DNA of 64,000 bases from Merdimmobilis hominis (GTDB taxonomy: Bacteria > Bacillota > Clostridia > Oscillospirales > Ruminococcaceae): contig NZ_LT629939.1 in assembly GCF_900104615.1 (NCBI RefSeq), forward strand, positions 221,616-285,615, written 5' to 3'. Position 1 is the first letter of the stretch. The number at the start of each line of letters is the position of its first letter. A program made the translations under genes and the position numbers. Positions 25,529 to 32,711 of this stretch are shown here, in pieces. The notes below the pieces were generated by a model. It had not been told where the DNA came from and made no database searches. It was given only the letters and a program-made list of their open reading frames with translations.

Positions 25529-27085
25529 GTGAGCGAACCTGTACTGTCCATGAAGGGCATCACAAAAATCTACGGCAACGGCATATTGGCCAACGACAAG
25601 GTGGATTTCTCGGTGAATGCCGGCGAGATCCACGCGCTGATGGGGGAAAACGGCGCGGGCAAATCCACCCTGATGAAGATGATCTTCGGCATTGAACACC
25701 CCGATGAAGGGGAAATCTACTGCCGCGGCCAAAAGGTGGAGATCAATTCCCCCACCGATGCCCTCAAACTGGGCATCGGCATGGTGCACCAGCACTTTAT
25801 GCTGGTCCCATCCCTCTCGGTGGCGGAGAATATGGTCCTGCGCAGCGAGCCCCGAAAAGGCATGTTTCTGGACATGGAAAAGGCGGTGGCCGAGACCGAA
25901 GCCATTTCCCAAAAATACAACCTGCCCATCGACGCCCGCGCCCGGGTCTCCGACCTGGCAGTGGGGATGAAGCAGCGTGTGGAAATCCTCAAAGCCCTAT
26001 ACCGTGGGGCGAACATTCTCATCCTGGACGAGCCCACTGCCGTCCTCACCCCCCAGGAGACCAGCGAGCTGTTCAAACAGCTCAAACTGCTGCGGGAACA
26101 GGGGCACACGGTGATCTTTATCTCCCATAAAATCCGGGAGATTAAAGAGCTGTGCGACCGGATCACCATTCTGCGCAGCGGCCGGTCCATGGGCGTCTAT
26201 AATGTAGACGAAGTCTCGGTGGAGGACATCTCCCGGCTGATGGTTGGGCGGGACGTGGTCTCCAAAATCGACAAAGCACCCAAGCACCCTGGAGCCCCTG
26301 TGCTGGAGGTGAAAAACCTCTCCTACGGATACGCACAAGAGAAAATGATGCTGAAAAACGTCAACTTCTCTGCCCGGGGCGGGGAGATTCTGGGCATTGC
26401 CGGGGTAGAAGGAAACGGCCAGCGGGAATTGATTGAGATTATTACCGGCCTTCGCCCAATCGAGGACGGGACCATCAAAATTGGCGGCAAGGACTCCAGC
26501 CATTTTACCGTGCGGCAGATCCGGGACGCCAAGGTGGGCCATATCCCTCAGGACCGGCTGACCTACGGCGCGGCCGGGGATTCCACCATCGCGGAAAACC
26601 TGATCTCCGACAAGAGCGACAGCCCCACTGTCAGCAACGGCCCCTTTTTGAGCGCCAAAAAGATCAAGGACTACTGCACCCGGCTCATCCGGGATTTTGA
26701 GATCAAATGCGCTGACGAGAATGTGTTGGTCAGGATGCTCTCCGGCGGCAATATGCAGAAGGTGGTTGTGGCCCGGGAACTGACTGGCGACCTCTCTCTG
26801 GTCATCGCCGACCAGCCCACCCGGGGCATCGATGTGGGCACCGCCAAGGCCATTCACGAAAAGCTGGTGGAGCTGCGGGACAGCGGCGTGGCTGTGCTGC
26901 TGGTCTCCGCCGACCTCAATGAGATCATGGAGCTTTCCGATTCTATGATCGTGATGTACGACGGCGAGATCGTCGCCTACTTCGAGGATGCCTCCACCCT
27001 CACTGAGGCGGAGTTGGGCCAATACATGCTGGGCGTTCAGCGCCAGACCGAAGACGAGATCCGGGAGGTTTGTTATGAGCAATAA
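25529..27085 (+). CDS. ABC transporter ATP-binding protein (two nucleotide-binding domains, nucleoside type)
   Basis: 518 residues with tandem ABC domains as in NupO/RbsA-type importers. Domain 1 has Walker A GENGAGKST (about residue 37), signature region AVGMKQRVEI and Walker B NILILDEPTAVLTP. Domain 2 has a degenerate P-loop GVEGNGQREL, signature LSGGNMQKV and DQPTRGIDVG, the expected asymmetry. The start is GTG 25529, preceded by AGGAAAGGATGGG. It overlaps the next permease gene by 11 bases. Confidence 0.94.
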   Translation: MSEPVLSMKGITKIYGNGILANDKVDFSVNAGEIHALMGENGAGKSTLMKMIFGIEHPDEGEIYCRGQKVEINSPTDALKLGIGMVHQHFMLVPSLSVAENMVLRSEPRKGMFLDMEKAVAETEAISQKYNLPIDARARVSDLAVGMKQRVEILKALYRGANILILDEPTAVLTPQETSELFKQLKLLREQGHTVIFISHKIREIKELCDRITILRSGRSMGVYNVDEVSVEDISRLMVGRDVVSKIDKAPKHPGAPVLEVKNLSYGYAQEKMMLKNVNFSARGGEILGIAGVEGNGQRELIEIITGLRPIEDGTIKIGGKDSSHFTVRQIRDAKVGHIPQDRLTYGAAGDSTIAENLISDKSDSPTVSNGPFLSAKKIKDYCTRLIRDFEIKCADENVLVRMLSGGNMQKVVVARELTGDLSLVIADQPTRGIDVGTAKAIHEKLVELRDSGVAVLLVSADLNEIMELSDSMIVMYDGEIVAYFEDASTLTEAELGQYMLGVQRQTEDEIREVCYEQ

Positions 27086-28157
27086 AAAGCTGCTGCAATT
27101 CTTCGGGGTGATCAAAACCATGCTGGCCATCCTCATTGCCATGGTTTTGGCCTTCCTGTTTATCATGATGGTGAGCAAGGAGCCTCTGGCCGCCATCAAA
27201 TCCTTCCTGACCGGCCCCTTCAGCACGGTGCGCCGGTTCGGCAACCTGATCGAGTACTTCATCCCGGTCTGCTTTACCGCATTGGGGGTATGCGTCATGT
27301 TCTCGGTGGGCATGAGCAGCGTCATCGGTGAGGGATCGGTCTTCTTCGGCGGCTTGTTGGCGGCCTGGGTGGCCATCTCCTCCGGCTTTACCGGGATGCC
27401 TGCAAAGCTCTCCTCCTTCCTGATGGCAGGCGCGGTCTGCGGCGTTGTCGCCATGATCCCCATGTATTTAAAGCTGAAGTTTGACGCCGACCTGTTTGTA
27501 GGCTCTTTAATGCTAAACTACGTGCTCCTCTACTTGGGGCTGTACATCTTAAACTATGTCATCCGCGACCCCGATGTAGGCATGACCGCCTCCTATGCCA
27601 TCCCCTCCGGGGCGGTACTGGGGACCCTCTTTAAGGGCACCAAAGTGACAAGCGCCCTGATCTTAGCCATTGTGGCCATGGTTTTGGTTTATGTCCTGAT
27701 GGACAAGACCCACATCGGCTACAAAATGCGGCTCATCGGATCCAACATGAAGTTTGCCAAATACTCCGGGGTCAACATCTTCGCCATGTGCATGCTCAGC
27801 TCCTTTTTGGGCGGCTTCCTCAGCGGCGTGGGAGGTGCGGCGGAGATCCTGGGGCGGCACAACCGCTTCCAGTGGATGGCTCTCCCCGGCTTTGGATGGG
27901 ACGGCATCCTGATTGCCACCATCGCCGGGTTTAAACCCAAGTTTGTGCCCATTGCGGCGCTGTTCATCGCCTACATCAAAACCGGCGCCGACATCATGAA
28001 CCGCACCAGCGATGTGGCCAGCGAGCTGGTGGTGGTCATCCAGGCATTTATGATCCTGCTCATCGCAGCCAAAGGCTTCCTGGCTGGCACCCAGCAGAAA
28101 CTGATCGTGAAAAACATCAAAGCCGCCGCAGCGCAGCCGGCAGAAAGCGAGGCATAA
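27075..28157 (+). CDS. ABC transporter permease 1 (BMP/nucleoside type)
   Basis: 360 residues with about eight to ten hydrophobic helices and the BPD_transp_2-type loop SNMKFAKYSGVN. Family relatives are NupP and RbsC-like permeases. ATG 27075 (after GGGAGGTTTG) lies inside the end of the ATPase gene, showing translational coupling. The second permease starts 3 bases after its stop. Confidence 0.92.
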   Translation: MSNKKLLQFFGVIKTMLAILIAMVLAFLFIMMVSKEPLAAIKSFLTGPFSTVRRFGNLIEYFIPVCFTALGVCVMFSVGMSSVIGEGSVFFGGLLAAWVAISSGFTGMPAKLSSFLMAGAVCGVVAMIPMYLKLKFDADLFVGSLMLNYVLLYLGLYILNYVIRDPDVGMTASYAIPSGAVLGTLFKGTKVTSALILAIVAMVLVYVLMDKTHIGYKMRLIGSNMKFAKYSGVNIFAMCMLSSFLGGFLSGVGGAAEILGRHNRFQWMALPGFGWDGILIATIAGFKPKFVPIAALFIAYIKTGADIMNRTSDVASELVVVIQAFMILLIAAKGFLAGTQQKLIVKNIKAAAAQPAESEA

Positions 28158-28160
28158 GAG

Positions 28161-29117
28161 ATGAACGGTTTCTGGAGCGTCATTTTCTCAGCTGGGTTTG
28201 TAGCCACCATCATCCGGGTCACCACACCCATCATCTTCGCCTCTATGGCCTGCCTCATCGCCAAGAAGGCGGGGGTGCGCAACATCACCATTGAAGGCAC
28301 CATGCTGGTTTCCGCCCTGGCGGGCGTCGTGGCCAGCGCTTACCTGAAAAACGTCTGGCTGGCCGTCCTCATCGGGATGCTGGCCGGGGTGGGCATCGGC
28401 CTCTTTCTGGGGTACTTCCACATCATCATGGACACCGACATCTGGCTGACCGGTATCGCCATCAACTTGATCGCCAACGGCGGCACCGTCTTCGCCATGT
28501 TCGCCATCACCGGCGACAAGGGCTCCACCGCCAGCCTGGCCAGCCTTACGGTGCCCAACATCAACATCCCCATCATAAAGGACATCCCCATTCTGGGGGA
28601 GATCCTCTCTGGCCACAGCTTTTTTACCTACCTGGCCATTGTCAGCGTCATCGTCATGTATGTGCTCCTGTATAAGACCCCTCTGGGCCTTCGGATTCGG
28701 GCGGTGGGCGAATACTCTATGGCGGCGGAATCCGTAGGGGAAAATTCCAACCGGATCAAGCTGATCGCCCTGGCCCTCTCCGGCATGTTCGCCTCCTTTG
28801 GCGGAATGTTCATGTCCATGTCCTATGCCAGCCGCTTTGTGCGGGATATGATGGCGGGCCGCGGCTTCATTGGCATCGCAGCGGAATCCATGGGAGGCGG
28901 CCATCCTTTTGGCGCGGCCTTTGCGGCGGCGATCTTCGGCGTAGCAGATGCTCTGGCCAATGTGCTGCAATCCTTTAGCATCCCTTCGGAACTGCTGCTG
29001 ATGATTCCCTACCTGGCCACCATCGTGGGCCTGGTGCTCTACTCCATCCGCCGTCAGGAGGCGGAGAAAAAGCGCATCCAAAAGATGCGCCAATCCAACA
29101 CTGTCAAGGAGGGTTAA
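28161..29117 (+). CDS. ABC transporter permease 2 (BMP/nucleoside type)
   Basis: 318 residues, very hydrophobic, with the EAA-like segment LGLRIRAVGEYSMAAESVG and FVRDMMAGRGFIGIAAESMGGGHPFGAA, diagnostic of NupQ-type permeases. Together with permease 1 it forms the membrane channel of the importer. The next gene begins 3 bases after its stop, so the amidohydrolase belongs to the same transcript. Confidence 0.92.
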   Translation: MNGFWSVIFSAGFVATIIRVTTPIIFASMACLIAKKAGVRNITIEGTMLVSALAGVVASAYLKNVWLAVLIGMLAGVGIGLFLGYFHIIMDTDIWLTGIAINLIANGGTVFAMFAITGDKGSTASLASLTVPNINIPIIKDIPILGEILSGHSFFTYLAIVSVIVMYVLLYKTPLGLRIRAVGEYSMAAESVGENSNRIKLIALALSGMFASFGGMFMSMSYASRFVRDMMAGRGFIGIAAESMGGGHPFGAAFAAAIFGVADALANVLQSFSIPSELLLMIPYLATIVGLVLYSIRRQEAEKKRIQKMRQSNTVKEG

Positions 29118-29120
29118 CCT

Positions 29121-29978
29121 GTGGTCATTGATTTTCGCTCTCGTCCCCCGTACAAGAGCTTTGCCACCAACACTGCCCTCTTCCCCCGCAAGGTGGATGA
29201 GGATTTTGAGAGCCCCGAGTTGGTTCCCGCCCTCAACATGAACAGCGGCGAGATGGAATCGGCCCGCACCTGCGATATGGATCTCTACTTCCAGGAGATG
29301 GAGAAAGCTGGCATCGACCTGGCGGTAATCCACGGCCGCCAGACCCCCACCGAAGGGTATGTCCCCAACGATGAGATCGCTGAACTGGTCGCAAAATACC
29401 CCAATAAGCTGCTGGGCTTTGCCGGCATCGACCTTTCCGATATCCCCGCTGCCGTCCGGGAGATTGAGCGCACCGCCAAGGAGTTCGGCTTCAAAGGCGT
29501 TTCCATTGAGCCGGGGTATTTTGGCCTCTACACCGACGATGAGTGCCTCACCCCCATCTATGACAAGTGCCAGGAACTGGGCCTGATCGTCTCGCTGACC
29601 GACAGCATCTTTGTGGGGCCGGATATGAGCTATGCCCACCCGGTTCACATCCAGCGGATCGCCAACCGCTACCCTGATGTGATCTTCACTGTGGACCACG
29701 GCTGCTGGCCTTTTGTCCAGGAGGCGCTGGGCATGGCGTTGATCTGCCCCAATGTCTACCTGTTCCCCGATTTTTACTGCTACATCCCCAACATGCCCTT
29801 TGCGGATGAGTATGTGAAAGCGGCCAACTACTTCCTCAAGTACCGGATGTTGTTTGCCACTGGTTATCCCATCCGCTCCATGATCCAGAGCATGGAGCAG
29901 TTCCGGGCCCTCCCCTTCCGGGAAGATGTGCTGGAACAGCTGCTGTCTGAAAATGCCAAGCGGATTTTGAAGCTGTAA
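29121..29978 (+). CDS. Amidohydrolase-2-like protein lacking canonical metal ligands
   Basis: 285 residues of the ACMSD-like (amidohydrolase 2) barrel type: FAGIDLSDI, GFKGVSIEPGYFG, FTVDHGCWPF and LSENAKRILKL align with that family. However, the first-strand H-x-H is replaced by DFRSRPP, and the C-terminal catalytic Asp (usually GSDYP or GTDFP) is replaced by FATGYP. Mid-barrel histidines (AHPVHIQ, VDHG) remain. It may be metal-independent or use a different ligand set. GTG 29121 follows AAGGAGGGTTAACCT. As last gene of the transporter operon it probably handles the imported compound (inference). Confidence 0.8.
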   Translation: MVIDFRSRPPYKSFATNTALFPRKVDEDFESPELVPALNMNSGEMESARTCDMDLYFQEMEKAGIDLAVIHGRQTPTEGYVPNDEIAELVAKYPNKLLGFAGIDLSDIPAAVREIERTAKEFGFKGVSIEPGYFGLYTDDECLTPIYDKCQELGLIVSLTDSIFVGPDMSYAHPVHIQRIANRYPDVIFTVDHGCWPFVQEALGMALICPNVYLFPDFYCYIPNMPFADEYVKAANYFLKYRMLFATGYPIRSMIQSMEQFRALPFREDVLEQLLSENAKRILKL

Positions 29979-29986
29979 TATTTTTA

Positions 29987-30022
29987 AACCCCCTCGCTTC
30001 GTTGGAAGCGAGGGGGTTTTCC
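29987..30022 (+). terminator. Terminator of the BMP transporter operon
   Basis: CCCCCTCGCTTC pairs with GAAGCGAGGGGG across a 4-base loop, then TTTTCCGTTTT. Confidence 0.9.
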
Positions 30023-30025
30023 GTT

Positions 30026-30697
30026 TTAAAAAGGGTAGTTTTCAAAGGTGAGCTCTCCCCTGGGGTCGAAGGCATACTGTTCTGCCTCCTCCCACTCCGG
30101 CGGGATAACCTGGAACAGGCTTTGGGCCTTGAAGTAGCCCATCCCCTGCTTCTCCTTGTCCCTGGGGGCAATCGCCAAGTCCACCTCCGGCCCATACTGG
30201 GCGTACAGGAGGCAACGCAAACCCGCCACCGCCAGGATCAAATTCTCCTGGGTGGCCCGCTCCCGATGTGCAGAGTTGGAGGCAAAGACCTTCGCCCCCT
30301 CCAAAAACCAGGGGAGCTCCCCATCTAAGAGCCCTGCAAAAGGGCAGAACTCCTCCCCCGTCATGGTATAGACGGCCCGATATCCGGTGAGGCGGTAGGC
30401 CGGTTCCAGCCTTTTCAACTGGCTTCGATCCACTTTAGTGGGTTTGGGAAGGCCGCTGTCCTCCAAGATTTGCAGAAGGTTTTCTTCCACTTCAAAGGTG
30501 ATGGCTTTTAAAAGGTTATACCGCTTGCGGCCGGGGAAGGGCTGGGGCCAAGGCCCGCCCAACAGGGTGCGCAGCCCGTTTTCCGCACGGGCGTACCCGT
30601 CACACTGTTCCCCAAAGGTGGTGGAGAATCCCTTTTCCACACAGTAAGATGTCGCAGGGCCGGGCCTCCACACATGGCGGAAGGGCTGATGGTACAT
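30026..30697 (-). CDS. Conserved hypothetical protein beside D-aminoacylase
   Basis: 223 residues, soluble, no signal peptide or membrane helix; rich in aromatic residues. ATG 30697 follows GGGGAGG with a 7-base gap, good evidence of translation. I do not recognise the family. Visible landmarks are an N-terminal HVWRPGPA and CDGYARAENGL segment and a C-terminal EVDLAIAPRDKEKQGMGY. It starts 15 bases after the deacylase gene and thus shares its transcript; a role in processing N-acylated D-amino acids is only a guess from context. Confidence 0.65.
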   Translation of the reverse strand: MYHQPFRHVWRPGPATSYCVEKGFSTTFGEQCDGYARAENGLRTLLGGPWPQPFPGRKRYNLLKAITFEVEENLLQILEDSGLPKPTKVDRSQLKRLEPAYRLTGYRAVYTMTGEEFCPFAGLLDGELPWFLEGAKVFASNSAHRERATQENLILAVAGLRCLLYAQYGPEVDLAIAPRDKEKQGMGYFKAQSLFQVIPPEWEEAEQYAFDPRGELTFENYPF

Positions 30698-30712
30698 AAA
30701 TCGGCCTCCCCA

Positions 30713-32317
30713 TTAGCGGCCGCGGCGCAGCACCCGGCCGTTTTTCACTCCAGTGTACCGGCCCTGCTCCACCGCGGGCTTGCCGCCCACCAACACATAA
30801 TCCAGCCCCAGGTTGGGCCGGAAGGGGTGGACATAGTCGCTCTGGGCGCGAAGCTCATCGTAGTCAAAGATGCAGACGTCGCCCCGGGCGCCCTCTCGCA
30901 GAACGCCAATTCCTTGGATGCCGCTCATCTCAGCAGGCAAGCCGGTGATCCGGTGGATGGATTCCTCCAAGGTCATCAGCCGGTGGTCGCGGATCAGGGC
31001 AAGGCGGTTGATAAAAGTGGAGTACCCCCTGGGATGGGCGCCGCCCACCTGCTCCGGGTCGTGGCGGGAGGTGAAGTTGGACCAATCGCTGCCGCCCATG
31101 ACATATGGATGAGCCAACAGACGGAGCATATCTGATTCGTTCTGGCAGAAGTAGATGCCCTGGGCCACGCCGTCGTTGGCGATCAGCAGGTCATAGGAGG
31201 CGTCAAAGGGGTCTTTCCCCTCCTCCTTTGCGATCTGGGCGATGGTTTTCCCAATATATTGGGGAGTTTTGGCACAGCCCACCATCAAACAGCCTTCAAA
31301 CCCGGCGGAGACCCAATGGCTTTCAAACTCCTCCCTTTCGTGGAGAACTGAATGGGTGATCGCCTGGCGGACTTTTGGATCTTTGAGGGACTCTGTCAGC
31401 TTATCGTCCCCGTCCACATGGAACTTTGGGGGGATGCAGCTGATAAAGGGGGCACTCCCCGCCAAGTAGGGGTACTGGTCCGCCCGGACCTTCACCCCGC
31501 GGGCATTGGCTTCCTCCATCACCCGGATGATCTCTTGGGAAAGCCCCTCATTTTCCGCTCCGATCACCTTGACATGGGAGATCACCACTGGGATGCCGGC
31601 CTTTTCCCCGACCCGAATGGCCTCCTCTACCGCTTCGACCACGTTGGCCCCCTCGCCGCGGATGTGGGAATCGTAGCAGCCGCCGTATTCCCCCACTACC
31701 TTGGCCAGTTCCACCAGCTCCTCCTCCCCGGCGTAGACCGAGGGGGCATACACCAGGCCGGTGGTGAAGCCGATGCACCCTGCCTCCATCGCCTCCCGGA
31801 CTAAGGCTTTCATCTCCTCCAGCTGCTCCTCTGTGGGGACGGAGGGGTCAAACCCCATCACCCGGCCCCGGATGTTGCCCTGCGGGATGAAAAAGGCCAT
31901 GTTGGCCCCCAGCTCCATCTGGGAGACATGATCCAAAAAGGAAGGGATGCTGTCGCAGATGGCGTCCCATTTCTGGCACTCCTCTTGGGAGAGTCCCACC
32001 TTGTTTTCATCCACCATGCCGGGGTAACAGGGAGCTGCGCCGGTGCCGCAGAGGCCGGTGACCTGGGTGGTCACCCCCTGTTCCAAGTAGTTATGGGCAT
32101 CCAGGCCCAGGAGAATCCCCGCGTCCGAATGGTTGTGGAAATCAATAAACCCCGGGGACACCACCTTGCCTGCGGCGTCAATCACCCGGGCAGCCTCCCC
32201 AGGGAGGTTCTCCCCTACGGCGGCGATCTTTCCATCTTTTATCGCGATGTCCCCTTTGCGGCAGGGCGCCCCCGTTCCGTCCACTAGGGTGCCGTTTTGA
32301 ATCAAAACATCATACAT
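30713..32317 (-). CDS. N-acyl-D-amino-acid deacylase (D-aminoacylase family amidohydrolase)
   Basis: 534 residues of the urease-related amidohydrolase superfamily, normal for D-aminoacylase. Metal ligands: VSPGFIDFHNHSD after a beta-sandwich opening, SHIRGEG, VVISHVKVIG, and the C-terminal GGSDWSN aspartate; CGTGAAP is the region that usually holds the bridging cysteine. The enzyme would hydrolyse N-acyl-D-amino acids. The C-terminal segment GVLREGARGDVCIFDYDEL restores the beta-sandwich. Start ATG 32317. The operon continues with the hypothetical protein at 30026. Confidence 0.87.
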   Translation of the reverse strand: MYDVLIQNGTLVDGTGAPCRKGDIAIKDGKIAAVGENLPGEAARVIDAAGKVVSPGFIDFHNHSDAGILLGLDAHNYLEQGVTTQVTGLCGTGAAPCYPGMVDENKVGLSQEECQKWDAICDSIPSFLDHVSQMELGANMAFFIPQGNIRGRVMGFDPSVPTEEQLEEMKALVREAMEAGCIGFTTGLVYAPSVYAGEEELVELAKVVGEYGGCYDSHIRGEGANVVEAVEEAIRVGEKAGIPVVISHVKVIGAENEGLSQEIIRVMEEANARGVKVRADQYPYLAGSAPFISCIPPKFHVDGDDKLTESLKDPKVRQAITHSVLHEREEFESHWVSAGFEGCLMVGCAKTPQYIGKTIAQIAKEEGKDPFDASYDLLIANDGVAQGIYFCQNESDMLRLLAHPYVMGGSDWSNFTSRHDPEQVGGAHPRGYSTFINRLALIRDHRLMTLEESIHRITGLPAEMSGIQGIGVLREGARGDVCIFDYDELRAQSDYVHPFRPNLGLDYVLVGGKPAVEQGRYTGVKNGRVLRRGR

Positions 32318-32452
32318 ATGGATTTTTCCTCCTGTTGTTGTCGTTCCTGCGTCAGCGCATAAAAATAGATTGCGCCAGCAGACATAAAAGTCAACATACC
32401 CTCATTATATACCTTCCGCATGGCAGGCGCAATGGCGGGCTCCCCAGCGGAA

Positions 32453-32494
32453 CAAATCCCCGGAGAAAGGGACCTTTCCCTTCGCTCTGGGGAT
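32453..32494 (-). terminator. Hairpin terminator after the PAS/GGDEF gene
   Basis: On the minus strand CATCCCCAGAGCGAAGGGA pairs imperfectly with TCCCTTTCTCCGGGGAT, then TTGTT; it lies right after the stop of the shifted frame at 32500. Confidence 0.55.
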
Positions 32495-32499
32495 GTTGT

Positions 32500-32711
32500 T
32501 TATTCCACCAACGTATTGGGGTCTATGGCGATCTCCATCCGGGCCTTTTTGCCATTCCAGAGGATGAATTTGTCCTTGAGGATATACTCCCGGCGGAGGA
32601 CTTCATTGTAATGCCGCCAAATGTAGAATTTGTCAGATCCCAGCCAGTCGTTGGTGCGGAAGGGGCAGGGCTCCGAACGGCCCATAATGGCCTCATAGCA
32701 CTTGCTTCGGC
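32500..32711 (-). pseudogene. Frameshifted C-terminal tail of the PAS/GGDEF protein
   Basis: One frame from the main reading frame, about 70 codons read SKCYEAIMGRSEPCPF, FYIWRHYNEV and KARMEIAIDPNTL, which continue the PAS-like C-terminal domain started in the main frame (YVSDPETYELYYVNRAM). In related proteins this is one uninterrupted domain ending in A-R-M-E-I-A-I-D. The change of frame lies near 32705-32720 and can be repaired by adding one base. A mutation, a sequencing error or, less likely, programmed shifting could explain it. Confidence 0.7.

Noticed and set aside
25997-29699. Two long minus-strand frames (488 and 503 codons) over the ABC transporter genes
   Set aside because: Both are antisense to conserved ATPase and permease genes, and neither has a domain or ribosome-binding site.
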